A stretch of 5,918 nt of DNA from the NCBI GenBank assembly GCA_019348395.1, contig JAHWJN010000085.1, positions 1-5,918 on the forward strand. The letters are read 5' to 3'. The stretch is from Chloroflexota bacterium. GTDB lineage: Bacteria; Chloroflexota; Limnocylindria; QHBO01. Below, in pieces: positions 1-5,252 of this stretch. The position numbers and the translations under genes were made by a program. The notes under the pieces were generated by a model. The model was given only the letters and a program-made list of their open reading frames with translations. It was not told the DNA's origin and ran no database searches. Numbering within the stretch: position 1 is the stretch's first letter; the number at the start of each line of letters is the position of its first letter.

Positions 1-233
1 CTTCCGATCGCCGGATGGTCTGGATCGTCGCGGGCGGCGCGGACGGCGGCGCCCACCTCCTCGGTCGAGGCGAAGTCCACCTCGCGTGCCAGCTCACCGG
101 TGGCCGGGTTGTAGACGGGACCCGTCCGGCCGCTGGTGCCGGCCACCGTGGCCCCGTTGATCCAGTGGCTGACCCGCTCCAGCTCGGCCGCCTGACCTCC
201 GCCAGCAACCGGCGGCTCTGCGACGTGCGTCAT
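1..233 (-). CDS. mmsA: Methylmalonate-semialdehyde dehydrogenase, CoA-acylating (N-terminal part, cut by window edge)
   Basis: About 77 N-terminal residues of an aldehyde dehydrogenase superfamily protein are visible; the rest lies beyond the left edge. After a variable head of about 20 residues comes HWINGATVAGTSGRTGPVYN, followed by PATGE and DFASTEEVGAAV. This is the N-terminal beta-strand pattern of MmsA/IolA-type enzymes, which oxidise (methyl)malonate semialdehyde to propionyl- or acetyl-CoA in valine, beta-alanine and inositol breakdown. The ATG (231-233 on the complement) is preceded by GAGGAG (complement of 238-243) at a short 4-nt spacing, which supports this start. The catalytic Cys and the NAD-binding region are not in view, so a related aldehyde dehydrogenase subfamily cannot be excluded. 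Residues from about 67 on (DDPDHPAIG) do not look like the usual AAFPAWR-type continuation. The gene is divergent from the acidic small-protein pair. Confidence 0.72.
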   Translation of the reverse strand, partial: MTHVAEPPVAGGGQAAELERVSHWINGATVAGTSGRTGPVYNPATGELAREVDFASTEEVGAAVRAARDDPDHPAIG

Positions 234-237
234 GACG

Positions 238-243
238 CTCCTC
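238..243 (-). promoter_or_regulatory. Ribosome binding site of mmsA
   Basis: The complement reads GAGGAG four bases before the ATG. It decides the start of the truncated dehydrogenase gene, because the preceding sequence shows no better-placed start. Confidence 0.55.
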
Positions 244-270
244 GTGTGCCTCGTGGTGAATGTCACACGA
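242..270. promoter_or_regulatory. Inverted repeat in the mmsA leader, possible operator
   Basis: TCGTGTG (242-248) is repeated exactly as its complement CACACGA (264-270). A further TCGTG copy at 251-255 forms a tighter, imperfect dyad with 263-270 (TCGTG-G-TGA / TCA-CACGA around an ATG centre). The cluster lies 9-37 bases upstream of the mmsA start in the divergent intergenic region, where a repressor site for a catabolic gene could sit. No clear -10/-35 pair is visible on either strand, so the regulatory role is inferred only from symmetry and position. Confidence 0.3.
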
Positions 271-361
271 TACTCCGAGCCGCCTGCTCTGGCATTTCGC
301 GCCGATGTGGCCCTCCAGCTCGATTCACCGGGGTGGCATCGGTCCTGCCAGCCATCAGGAC

Positions 362-538
362 ATGAACGAACGAGAGGGCGAACGCCCGACCATCGACGAG
401 TCGACGTACGGGGGCAGCGCGGCCGAGACCGGCGGCCTGTACGACGACGCCGGCCCGACCACCGCCAACCCCGAGGGCGACACGATGTCCGAGGAGGAGG
501 AGCGTGACACGCGTCCTCCGGAGGCGCCGAGCACGTGA
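362..538 (+). CDS. Small acidic hypothetical protein (58 aa)
   Basis: I do not recognise a family. The 58-residue product has 16 Asp/Glu, 4 Arg and no Lys, with a run of four Glu at residues 44-47 and many Gly, Pro, Thr and Ser. It has no hydrophobic segment, signal peptide or Cys, so it is probably soluble and intrinsically disordered. The open frame extends further upstream, to an ATG at 260, but that part encodes Trp-, His- and Ser-rich sequence of different character; I therefore place the start at 362. Only a too-close AGGA (357-360) precedes it, so initiation may be leaderless or weak. Its stop overlaps the GTG of the next gene, which encodes a similarly acidic protein and argues that both are real. 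Confidence 0.5.
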   Translation: MNEREGERPTIDESTYGGSAAETGGLYDDAGPTTANPEGDTMSEEEERDTRPPEAPST

Positions 539-687
539 CGGATCGAGAACCGGCCCGCGACCCCCTCGACGAGGATGGAGCCGATCCACTGGTCGACGAG
601 CACGCGATCGATGAGGGTGAGGTCGAGCCGACCGAGGAGGCCGAGACCGGGCCGGACGTGGGCGACGTCTACCGCTCCGGTAGCTGA
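535..687 (+). CDS. Small acidic hypothetical protein (50 aa), GTG start
   Basis: This frame starts with GTG inside the stop region of the preceding gene (shared GTGA, 535-538), the usual arrangement for translational coupling. GGAGG (520-524) sits 10 bases upstream, a good ribosome binding site. The 50-residue product has 18 Asp/Glu, only 3 Arg, no Lys and no Cys, and ends in VYRSGS. It has no hydrophobic core, so disorder is likely. I recognise no family. It resembles its upstream neighbour in composition but not in alignable sequence. The two could be halves of one disordered system, or a single ancestral protein split in two. Function unknown. Confidence 0.5.
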   Translation: MTDREPARDPLDEDGADPLVDEHAIDEGEVEPTEEAETGPDVGDVYRSGS

Positions 688-712
688 CGCGACCGGCTGA
701 GACCCGTCAGCG

Positions 713-733
713 CGACGGCCGCCAGCGCCGTCG
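713..733 (+). terminator. Possible terminator hairpin after the small acidic genes
   Basis: CGACGGC (713-719) pairs perfectly with GCCGTCG (727-733) across a 7-base loop, 25 bases after the second acidic gene. No T-run follows, so it is at best a non-canonical terminator, and such stems can arise by chance in GC-rich DNA. Nothing else is recognisable in the 688-829 gap; I see no convincing -35/-10 promoter for the regulator that follows. Confidence 0.25.
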
Positions 734-829
734 GGAGGCCGATGCTATCGAGGCGAGGAGCGGCGTCCGAGTGGAGTCGTGGCGTGCGTCCCTATGGACC
801 TGTGACCCTGCGACGCGTATGGTCGCGCC

Positions 830-3430
830 ATGGCCATTGCCCGAAGCATGGACGCCGGGGCGACGACGATCCTCGAGCGCGACGACGAACTGCGTGAGCT
901 GAGCGCCTGTCTGGCCGAAGCGTCGGCCGGCGTCGGCTCCTTCGTCGTCGTCCGCGGCGAGGCCGGCATCGGAAAGACGGCCCTCGTCGACGCCTTCCTC
1001 TCGGGCGTTCCGGGTGAGACCGCGGTGTACCGGACCCTGTGCGACGGCGTGAGCACGCCGCGGCCCTTCGGTCCCATCCACGAGATCGCGGCGCAGCTCC
1101 ACGGTGAGCTCCCCCGAGTGCTCGAGGATGGCTCGCCACGTCACGCCGTCAATGCGCGGGTCCTCGACTGCCTGAATCGCGTGTCATCGGTGCTCGCCCT
1201 GGATGACCTGCAGTGGGCCGATGAGGCCACGGCAGAGCTGCTGGCGTACATCGCCCGGCGCGTCGCGGGCATGCCATTGCTCGTCCTCGCCACGCTGCGC
1301 GACGACGACGAGCCGGCGCCGCCCATCCGACGGCTGCTGGGCCAGCTCGCCGGGACGCGCGCGGTTCGGCAGCTTGCGCTTCGGCGGCTCAGTCCTGCCG
1401 GCGTCGCGCGCATGGCGGCCGGAACAGACACCGATGCCGCCGAGCTGTATCAGCTCACCGGAGGCAACCCGTTCTTCCTGACCCAGGTGCTCGAGGCGGG
1501 CAGCGGCCGGGTACCGGTCTCGATCAGCGACGCGCTCACGGCTCGCCTCGCGAGGTTGACCGAGCGTGGCAGAGCGGCGCTCAACGCGGCAGCCGTGATC
1601 GGATCCCGAAGCGAACCGTGGCTGCTCGCCGCCGTTGCCGGCGAGGACGTGCTCGGAGCCGACGACTGCATCGATGCGGGGCTGTTGACGACCGGACAGA
1701 TGGTCGCCTTCCGCCATGAGCTGACCCGCGTTGCCGTCCTCGAGCAGCTGCCTGTCTTCCGGCGCATCTCACTGCATCGGCGCGCGCTCGAAGCCCTCGA
1801 GCGCGGAGGAACGACGGATGCCGCACGGCTGGCATACCACGCCGAGGCGGCCGGCGACGGGGCCGCCGTGCTGCGCTACGCGGTGCCCGCTGCGGAGGCC
1901 GCGATGCGCGCCGGCGCCTATCACCAGGCGGCGGAGCAGCTGCGGCGTACAGATCGCTTCATGGATCGAGCCGAGCCGGCCCAGCAAGCCCGCGTGCTCG
2001 AGATGCTGGGCAGCGTGCTGTACTCGGTGAACCGGATGCCCGAAGCCTATGACGTTCGGCAGCGTGCACTGAGCCTCCGTCGTCGGATCGGCGATGCCAT
2101 GGGCATCGGCGTCAACGAACGAGAGCTCGCGAAGCTCGAGTACTGGCGTGGCGAGGGCGCGCAGGGACGGACGCGCCTGCTCCACGCCATCGGGCTGCTC
2201 GAGCTGCTCGGCGAATCGGGTGAGCTGGCCCAGGCGTACGCGTTCCACGGGGCCTTACTGTGCGAGCAGGATCGGGAGGCCGCCCGTGCCTGGCTGCATC
2301 GGGCGCTGGAACTGGGACGACGGGTGGGCGAGCCGGAGGCGGTGGCCATGGCGTTGAATCAGCTGGGCGGAATGGCGCTCATCCAGGGCGACGACCACGG
2401 GGAGGACCTCCTGCTGGAAAGCCTCGAGCTGGCCAGGGAGCATGGCCTCTACGAACGCGCGCACGCCGCGCTGTTCAATCTCGCGATCGTCTTCGCCGAG
2501 CGCCGCGAGCCCGTTCGCGCCCGAACGTACCTCGACCAGCTCGTCGACTACGTGTCCGGCGTCCAGGTCGAGCGGTGCAACCTCGACGGCGTGCGGTCGG
2601 CCATCGAGCTGGACACCGGGGCGTGGACGGATGCCGAGCGGTCGGCCGGACGTGCGCTGGTCTACGCTCGCACGCCGTCCGATGATCAGGCACTGGCCCT
2701 GACGGTCCTGGCAACGCTCGCCATCAGACGGGGCCAGGGTGAATGGCGCAGCCTCCTCGACACCGCCGAGGGCGTCGTCGCGGGGTACGGCGACTTCGGA
2801 TACTTCGCCCCGATGATCGCGGCACGCGCCGAGGCGGCTTGGCTGGAGGGGACGCTTTCCGGGATGATTCCGAGGCTCGCCGAGGGGTTCACATGGGCCA
2901 GGGCGACGAAGAACCCGTGGCGGATCGGTGAGTTCGGAATGTGGCTGTGGGCGGCCGGCGACATGGCCCGGCCACCCCGGGGCGCCGCCGAGCCGTACCG
3001 ATTGGCAGTCGCGGGCGATCGACGCGGTGCCGCAGCCGCCTTCGACGCACGGAGGATGCCGTACGCGGCCGCCTTGGCGCTGGCCATGTCGGACGAACCG
3101 TCTGAGCTGCAGGACGCGCATCAACGCCTCGCCACACTCGGTGCCGGTGCAGCGCGGGCTCTGGTTGCGGCCAAGCTGCGGGCCGCGGGCGCGCCGGTTC
3201 CCCGTGGGCCGCGCCCCGCAACGCGGCGCAATCCCGCTGGCCTGACCGATCGCGAGCTCGAGGTGGCGCAGCTCATCTCCGAAGGACTGACCAACCGTCA
3301 GATCGCCGGCGCCCTGATCCTCGCCGAGAAGACCGTCGCGCACCATGTCTCCGCCGTCCTGGGCCGGCTCGGGGTGGAACGGCGGACATTGGTCGGGGCC
3401 GCGCTGTCGGCCGCCGGCCAACCTGGGTAG
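830..3430 (+). CDS. LAL-type transcriptional regulator: AAA ATPase with C-terminal LuxR HTH
   Basis: The 866-residue length is typical of Large ATP-binding regulators of the LuxR family (MalT-like STAND proteins). The N-terminal NTPase domain has Walker A GEAGIGKT (43-50), Walker B VLALDDLQWAD (121-131) and a sensor-like strand LLVLATLRDDD (150-160). GGNPFF (211-216) and FRHELTR (294-300) are typical of LAL proteins. Residues from about 337 to 790 are alpha-helical and TPR-like, the presumed inducer or partner platform. The end is a LuxR/GerE helix-turn-helix (804-863: LTDRELEVAQ, then the helix with EKTVAHHVSAVLGRLG). Family knowledge suggests ATP- and ligand-dependent oligomerisation followed by activation of target promoters; ligand and targets cannot be read here. 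No Shine-Dalgarno precedes the ATG at 830. An in-frame ATG at 848 is an alternative, since the family-like sequence begins near residue 15. The downstream small-gene pair on the same strand is a possible target or operon partner. Confidence 0.9.
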   Translation: MAIARSMDAGATTILERDDELRELSACLAEASAGVGSFVVVRGEAGIGKTALVDAFLSGVPGETAVYRTLCDGVSTPRPFGPIHEIAAQLHGELPRVLEDGSPRHAVNARVLDCLNRVSSVLALDDLQWADEATAELLAYIARRVAGMPLLVLATLRDDDEPAPPIRRLLGQLAGTRAVRQLALRRLSPAGVARMAAGTDTDAAELYQLTGGNPFFLTQVLEAGSGRVPVSISDALTARLARLTERGRAALNAAAVIGSRSEPWLLAAVAGEDVLGADDCIDAGLLTTGQMVAFRHELTRVAVLEQLPVFRRISLHRRALEALERGGTTDAARLAYHAEAAGDGAAVLRYAVPAAEAAMRAGAYHQAAEQLRRTDRFMDRAEPAQQARVLEMLGSVLYSVNRMPEAYDVRQRALSLRRRIGDAMGIGVNERELAKLEYWRGEGAQGRTRLLHAIGLLELLGESGELAQAYAFHGALLCEQDREAARAWLHRALELGRRVGEPEAVAMALNQLGGMALIQGDDHGEDLLLESLELAREHGLYERAHAALFNLAIVFAERREPVRARTYLDQLVDYVSGVQVERCNLDGVRSAIELDTGAWTDAERSAGRALVYARTPSDDQALALTVLATLAIRRGQGEWRSLLDTAEGVVAGYGDFGYFAPMIAARAEAAWLEGTLSGMIPRLAEGFTWARATKNPWRIGEFGMWLWAAGDMARPPRGAAEPYRLAVAGDRRGAAAAFDARRMPYAAALALAMSDEPSELQDAHQRLATLGAGAARALVAAKLRAAGAPVPRGPRPATRRNPAGLTDRELEVAQLISEGLTNRQIAGALILAEKTVAHHVSAVLGRLGVERRTLVGAALSAAGQPG

Positions 3431-3448
3431 CTCCGCCTCCCAAGTTGG
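3418..3448 (+). other. Stem-loop spanning the regulator stop codon
   Basis: CCAACCTGGG (3418-3427) pairs with CCCAAGTTGG (3439-3448) with a single C-A mismatch; the TAG stop begins the 11-base loop. No T-run follows. It could stabilise the 3' end of the mRNA, attenuate read-through into the DUF4242 gene, or be coincidental. The nearby overlapping CCCAA-G-TTGGG and AGTTG-GG-CAACT repeats make the exact fold uncertain. Confidence 0.3.
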
Positions 3449-3484
3449 GCAACTCGCCCGATGCGCCCCGGGCCGGAGCAGAGC

Positions 3485-3509
3485 GATCCTCCTATTCGAA
3501 AGGAGGATC
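3485..3509 (+). promoter_or_regulatory. Hairpin that sequesters the DUF4242 ribosome binding site
   Basis: GATCCTCCT (3485-3493) and AGGAGGATC (3501-3509) are perfect 9-bp inverted repeats around the 7-base spacer ATTCGAA. The right arm contains the GGAGG core of the ribosome binding site for the ATG at 3513, while the left arm contains the anti-Shine-Dalgarno sequence CCTCCT. If the RNA folds this way, ribosome access is blocked until the stem opens, through temperature, a bound ligand or protein, or a ribosome or polymerase arriving from upstream. As DNA it could instead be a dyad operator. The lack of a T-run argues against a simple terminator. Confidence 0.6.
3499..3508 (+). promoter_or_regulatory. 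Strong Shine-Dalgarno of the DUF4242 gene
   Basis: AAAGGAGGAT is close to a perfect complement of the 16S rRNA 3' end, with GGAGG ending 6 bases before the ATG at 3513. It fixes the start of that gene. It is much stronger than anything before the regulator at 830, so the small gene could be far more highly translated when the site is free. Confidence 0.8.
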
Positions 3510-3512
3510 CGC

Positions 3513-3764
3513 ATGGCGCTCTACATGGATACCCACACGATCGACGGCGGAGTGAAGGTCGAGGACGTCGCATCGGCGCACATGGCCGACCTTCGGACAC
3601 AGGACCGCCACGGAGTGCACTACCTGCGCTACTGGGTCAACGAGGACGGCGGGAAGGTGTTCTGCCTCGTCGACGCCCCCGATCCCGACGCGGCGCACCG
3701 GGTGCACCGCGAAGCGCACGGCCTGGTCGCGGATGCAATCTACCCGGTCGTCGAAGGCGACTGA
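3513..3764 (+). CDS. DUF4242 / SCO4226-like small (putative nickel-binding) protein
   Basis: The 83-residue protein carries the DUF4242 pattern: an N-terminal strand with DTH (6-8), a helix with AHMADLRTQDRHGVHYLRYW (22-41), the strand GKVFCLVDAP (47-56, containing Cys51) and the helix AAHRVHREAHGL (60-71). The Streptomyces coelicolor family member SCO4226 is a known nickel-binding protein. Family members are compact ferredoxin-like-fold proteins with a poorly understood role. This copy has eight His (8, 23, 33, 36, 62, 65, 69 and others only if the start is moved), consistent with metal binding, but the metal is not shown by the sequence. It is cytoplasmic by lack of a signal peptide. It starts 82 bp after the regulator and 27 bp before the secreted-protein gene, suggesting an operon. 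Confidence 0.82.
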   Translation: MALYMDTHTIDGGVKVEDVASAHMADLRTQDRHGVHYLRYWVNEDGGKVFCLVDAPDPDAAHRVHREAHGLVADAIYPVVEGD

Positions 3765-3791
3765 CTCCACCACACCACGGAGGACACTCAG

Positions 3792-4109
3792 ATGCGAGCT
3801 ACCATCGCGGCCGCTCTCGCGGCCACGCTCACCCTCACGCTTGCCGGCGCCGTCGGCGCCCAGGGCGAACCAACGTGCAGCAGCCTCTTCGGCGGGCGGC
3901 CCCACGGCTACCACATCGTGGCCGACTATGTGACCGGTGTCGGCAGCGAGCTCCTCGGCGGTCCGGGGATCAGTTGGCCACCGACGGACGTCAACGCTGC
4001 CGGGGGTGCGGCAATCCCGGGCGGCCCCGGGCCGAACTTCCACGGTATGCATGGCATTCCGCCGGGAGCGTCGTTCTGCATCGAGCAGGCAAAGTCGGGC
4101 GGTCGCTGA
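3792..4109 (+). CDS. Small secreted protein of unknown function (105 aa)
   Basis: I recognise no family. Residues 1-23 form a Sec-type signal peptide: Arg at position 2, a hydrophobic Ala/Leu/Thr core, and a probable cleavage site after AVGA (20-23). There is no lipobox Cys, so it should be released rather than lipid-anchored. The mature part of about 82 residues is Gly- and Pro-rich, with exactly two Cys (29 and 96) that could form one disulfide. Two His clusters, HGYH (38-41) and HGMHG (84-88), could bind metal, but that is inference. GGAGG (3779-3783) lies 8 bases before the ATG, a good ribosome binding site. The 27-bp spacing from the DUF4242 gene suggests co-transcription, pairing a cytoplasmic and an exported small protein. 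Confidence 0.72.
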   Translation: MRATIAAALAATLTLTLAGAVGAQGEPTCSSLFGGRPHGYHIVADYVTGVGSELLGGPGISWPPTDVNAAGGAAIPGGPGPNFHGMHGIPPGASFCIEQAKSGGR

Positions 4110-4115
4110 CCGAAT

Positions 4116-4149
4116 GGCCGGGGCACCGCGACCGCGGACGGCCCCGGCC
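4116..4149. terminator. Strong GC-rich hairpin between convergent genes, probable bidirectional terminator
   Basis: GGCCGGGGC (4116-4124) pairs perfectly with GCCCCGGCC (4141-4149). Inside, CCGC (4126-4129) pairs with GCGG (4134-4137) around a GACC loop, giving a long, lightly bulged stem. It begins 7 bases after the secreted-protein stop and lies 14 bases beyond the stop of the convergent synthase gene, so it can serve both. T-tracts are weak on both sides (CTCTTC on the plus side), which is common in high-GC genomes. Confidence 0.65.
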
Positions 4150-4163
4150 CTCTTCGCAGGAAC

Positions 4164-5252
4164 TCAGCCAAAGGGCAGGGGGATCTCATCCGACCGCAGC
4201 ACAACATCCGGCCGGGTCGCGCGCCAGTCGTAGTCGACGACTTCCTCGTAGGGTCCGAGCAGCCCGTTGTCGCGCAGCCATCGGTCGCTGTACAGCTTGC
4301 CGATGTAGTTCCGCCCGGAGTCGGGCAGGACGACGACGAACAGCGCATCCGGATCGTCGAGGTCGCGTGCCACCTGCAGTGACGCCCACAGCGCCGTCCC
4401 GCACGACTCCCCCATCAGGATGCCCTCCCGAAGCGTCGCGATACGGGCCATGAGCATCGAGTCCCGATCGGTGACCCGGACGACCACGTCGCACACGCGC
4501 GCGTCGTAGGTGGAGGGCCAGAAATCCTCGCCGATACCCTCCGTGAGATACGGGTGTGGCGCAGCCCCCGAGTAGACGGAGCCATCGGGGTCGGCCCCGA
4601 CGATCACGATCTCCGGGTTGCGTTCCTTCAGGTACCGACCGATGCCCGACACGGTGCCGCCCGTGCCCAGCGCGACCACCAGGTGGGTGATCCGTCCCCC
4701 TGTCGCCTCCCAGATCTCGGGTCCGGTGCTGTCGTAGTGTGCCTGCGGATTCGCGTCGTTGTGGTACTGGTCCGGCTTCCAGGCGCCGGGCGTCTCGCGC
4801 GCCAGCCGATCCGAAACCCGGTAGTACGACCGGTCATCCTCGGGATCCACGTCGGTCGGGCATACGACGACCTCGGCACCGTATGCGCGGAGCAGCGCCC
4901 GCTTCTCCTCCGACTGCTTGTCGGCCATGACGAAGATGCATCGGTAGCCCTTCACGGCGGCGGCCTGCGCCAGCCCCACGCCGGTGTTGCCGCTGGTGGG
5001 CTCGACGATCACCCCACCGGGCTCCAGCAGGCCGGCGCGCTCTGCGGCCTCGATCATGGGAGTCGCGATGCGGTCCTTGACCGATCCGCCGGGGTTCATG
5101 TGCTCGAGCTTGCCGACGATCCGGGGACGGACGCCGTGGGCGAGCCGGTCCAGCGCGACCAGCGGCGTCGCACCGACCGCGGCGGTCACGTCGGGCAGGA
5201 TCGGCCCTCGCTCAGCCAGGAGAAGCCTCCGGGCGTGCCTCCCCCCGCGCAT
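4164..5252 (-). CDS. cbs: Cystathionine beta-synthase / cysteine synthase family, PLP-dependent, no Bateman domain
   Basis: A fold-type II PLP enzyme of 362 residues. NPGGSVKDR (53-61) carries the Schiff-base Lys59, TSGNTG (86-91) binds substrate carboxylate, GTGGT (196-200) grips the PLP phosphate, and GESCG (281-285) supplies the Ser near the pyridine nitrogen. KPDQYHNDANP, GADPDGSVYSG and EGIGEDFWP match actinobacterial-type cystathionine beta-synthases more than CysK, so the likely reaction is serine + homocysteine to cystathionine (or H2S/cysteine exchange). The protein stops about where the C-terminal CBS-domain pair begins in the mycobacterial enzyme, so it should lack that allosteric module. 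Start choice is uncertain: the ATG at 5252 overlaps the lgt end by 41 bp and has no clear ribosome binding site; an in-frame GTG at 5189 would avoid overlap but shortens the N-terminal helix. It lies downstream of lgt in a likely operon. Confidence 0.85.
   Translation of the reverse strand: MRGGRHARRLLLAERGPILPDVTAAVGATPLVALDRLAHGVRPRIVGKLEHMNPGGSVKDRIATPMIEAAERAGLLEPGGVIVEPTSGNTGVGLAQAAAVKGYRCIFVMADKQSEEKRALLRAYGAEVVVCPTDVDPEDDRSYYRVSDRLARETPGAWKPDQYHNDANPQAHYDSTGPEIWEATGGRITHLVVALGTGGTVSGIGRYLKERNPEIVIVGADPDGSVYSGAAPHPYLTEGIGEDFWPSTYDARVCDVVVRVTDRDSMLMARIATLREGILMGESCGTALWASLQVARDLDDPDALFVVVLPDSGRNYIGKLYSDRWLRDNGLLGPYEEVVDYDWRATRPDVVLRSDEIPLPFG

Noticed and set aside
260..361. Longer N-terminus for the first acidic mini-protein, starting at 260
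   Set aside because: The extra 34 residues are Trp-, His- and Ser-rich and differ sharply from the acidic body, so they look like non-coding leader.
515..524. CCTCCGGAGG palindrome over the ribosome binding site of the second acidic gene
   Set aside because: It has no spacer, so only about three pairs could form once a loop is allowed; it is unlikely to act as a hairpin like the one at 3485-3509.
3493..3498. TATTCG as a -10 element for a DUF4242 promoter
   Set aside because: A start point there would remove or truncate the strong Shine-Dalgarno at 3499-3508, and no -35 is seen.
2255..3514. 419-aa open frame on the minus strand opposite the regulator
   Set aside because: It lies antisense to a gene with clear Walker and LuxR motifs, its translation has no recognisable motif and shadow-frame composition (Arg, Gly, Pro rich), and long antisense frames are expected in GC-rich DNA.
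3792..3880. Lipoprotein signal (an Lgt substrate) at the start of the secreted protein
   Set aside because: The first Cys (29) is about five residues past the likely cleavage site and is preceded by GEPT, not a lipobox.
3461..4453. 330-aa plus-strand frame across the DUF4242 gene, the secreted gene and the synthase 3' end
   Set aside because: It is Arg/Pro-rich, out of frame with a recognised family protein and with a signal-peptide protein that both have good ribosome binding sites, and it runs through the strong hairpin at 4116-4149.
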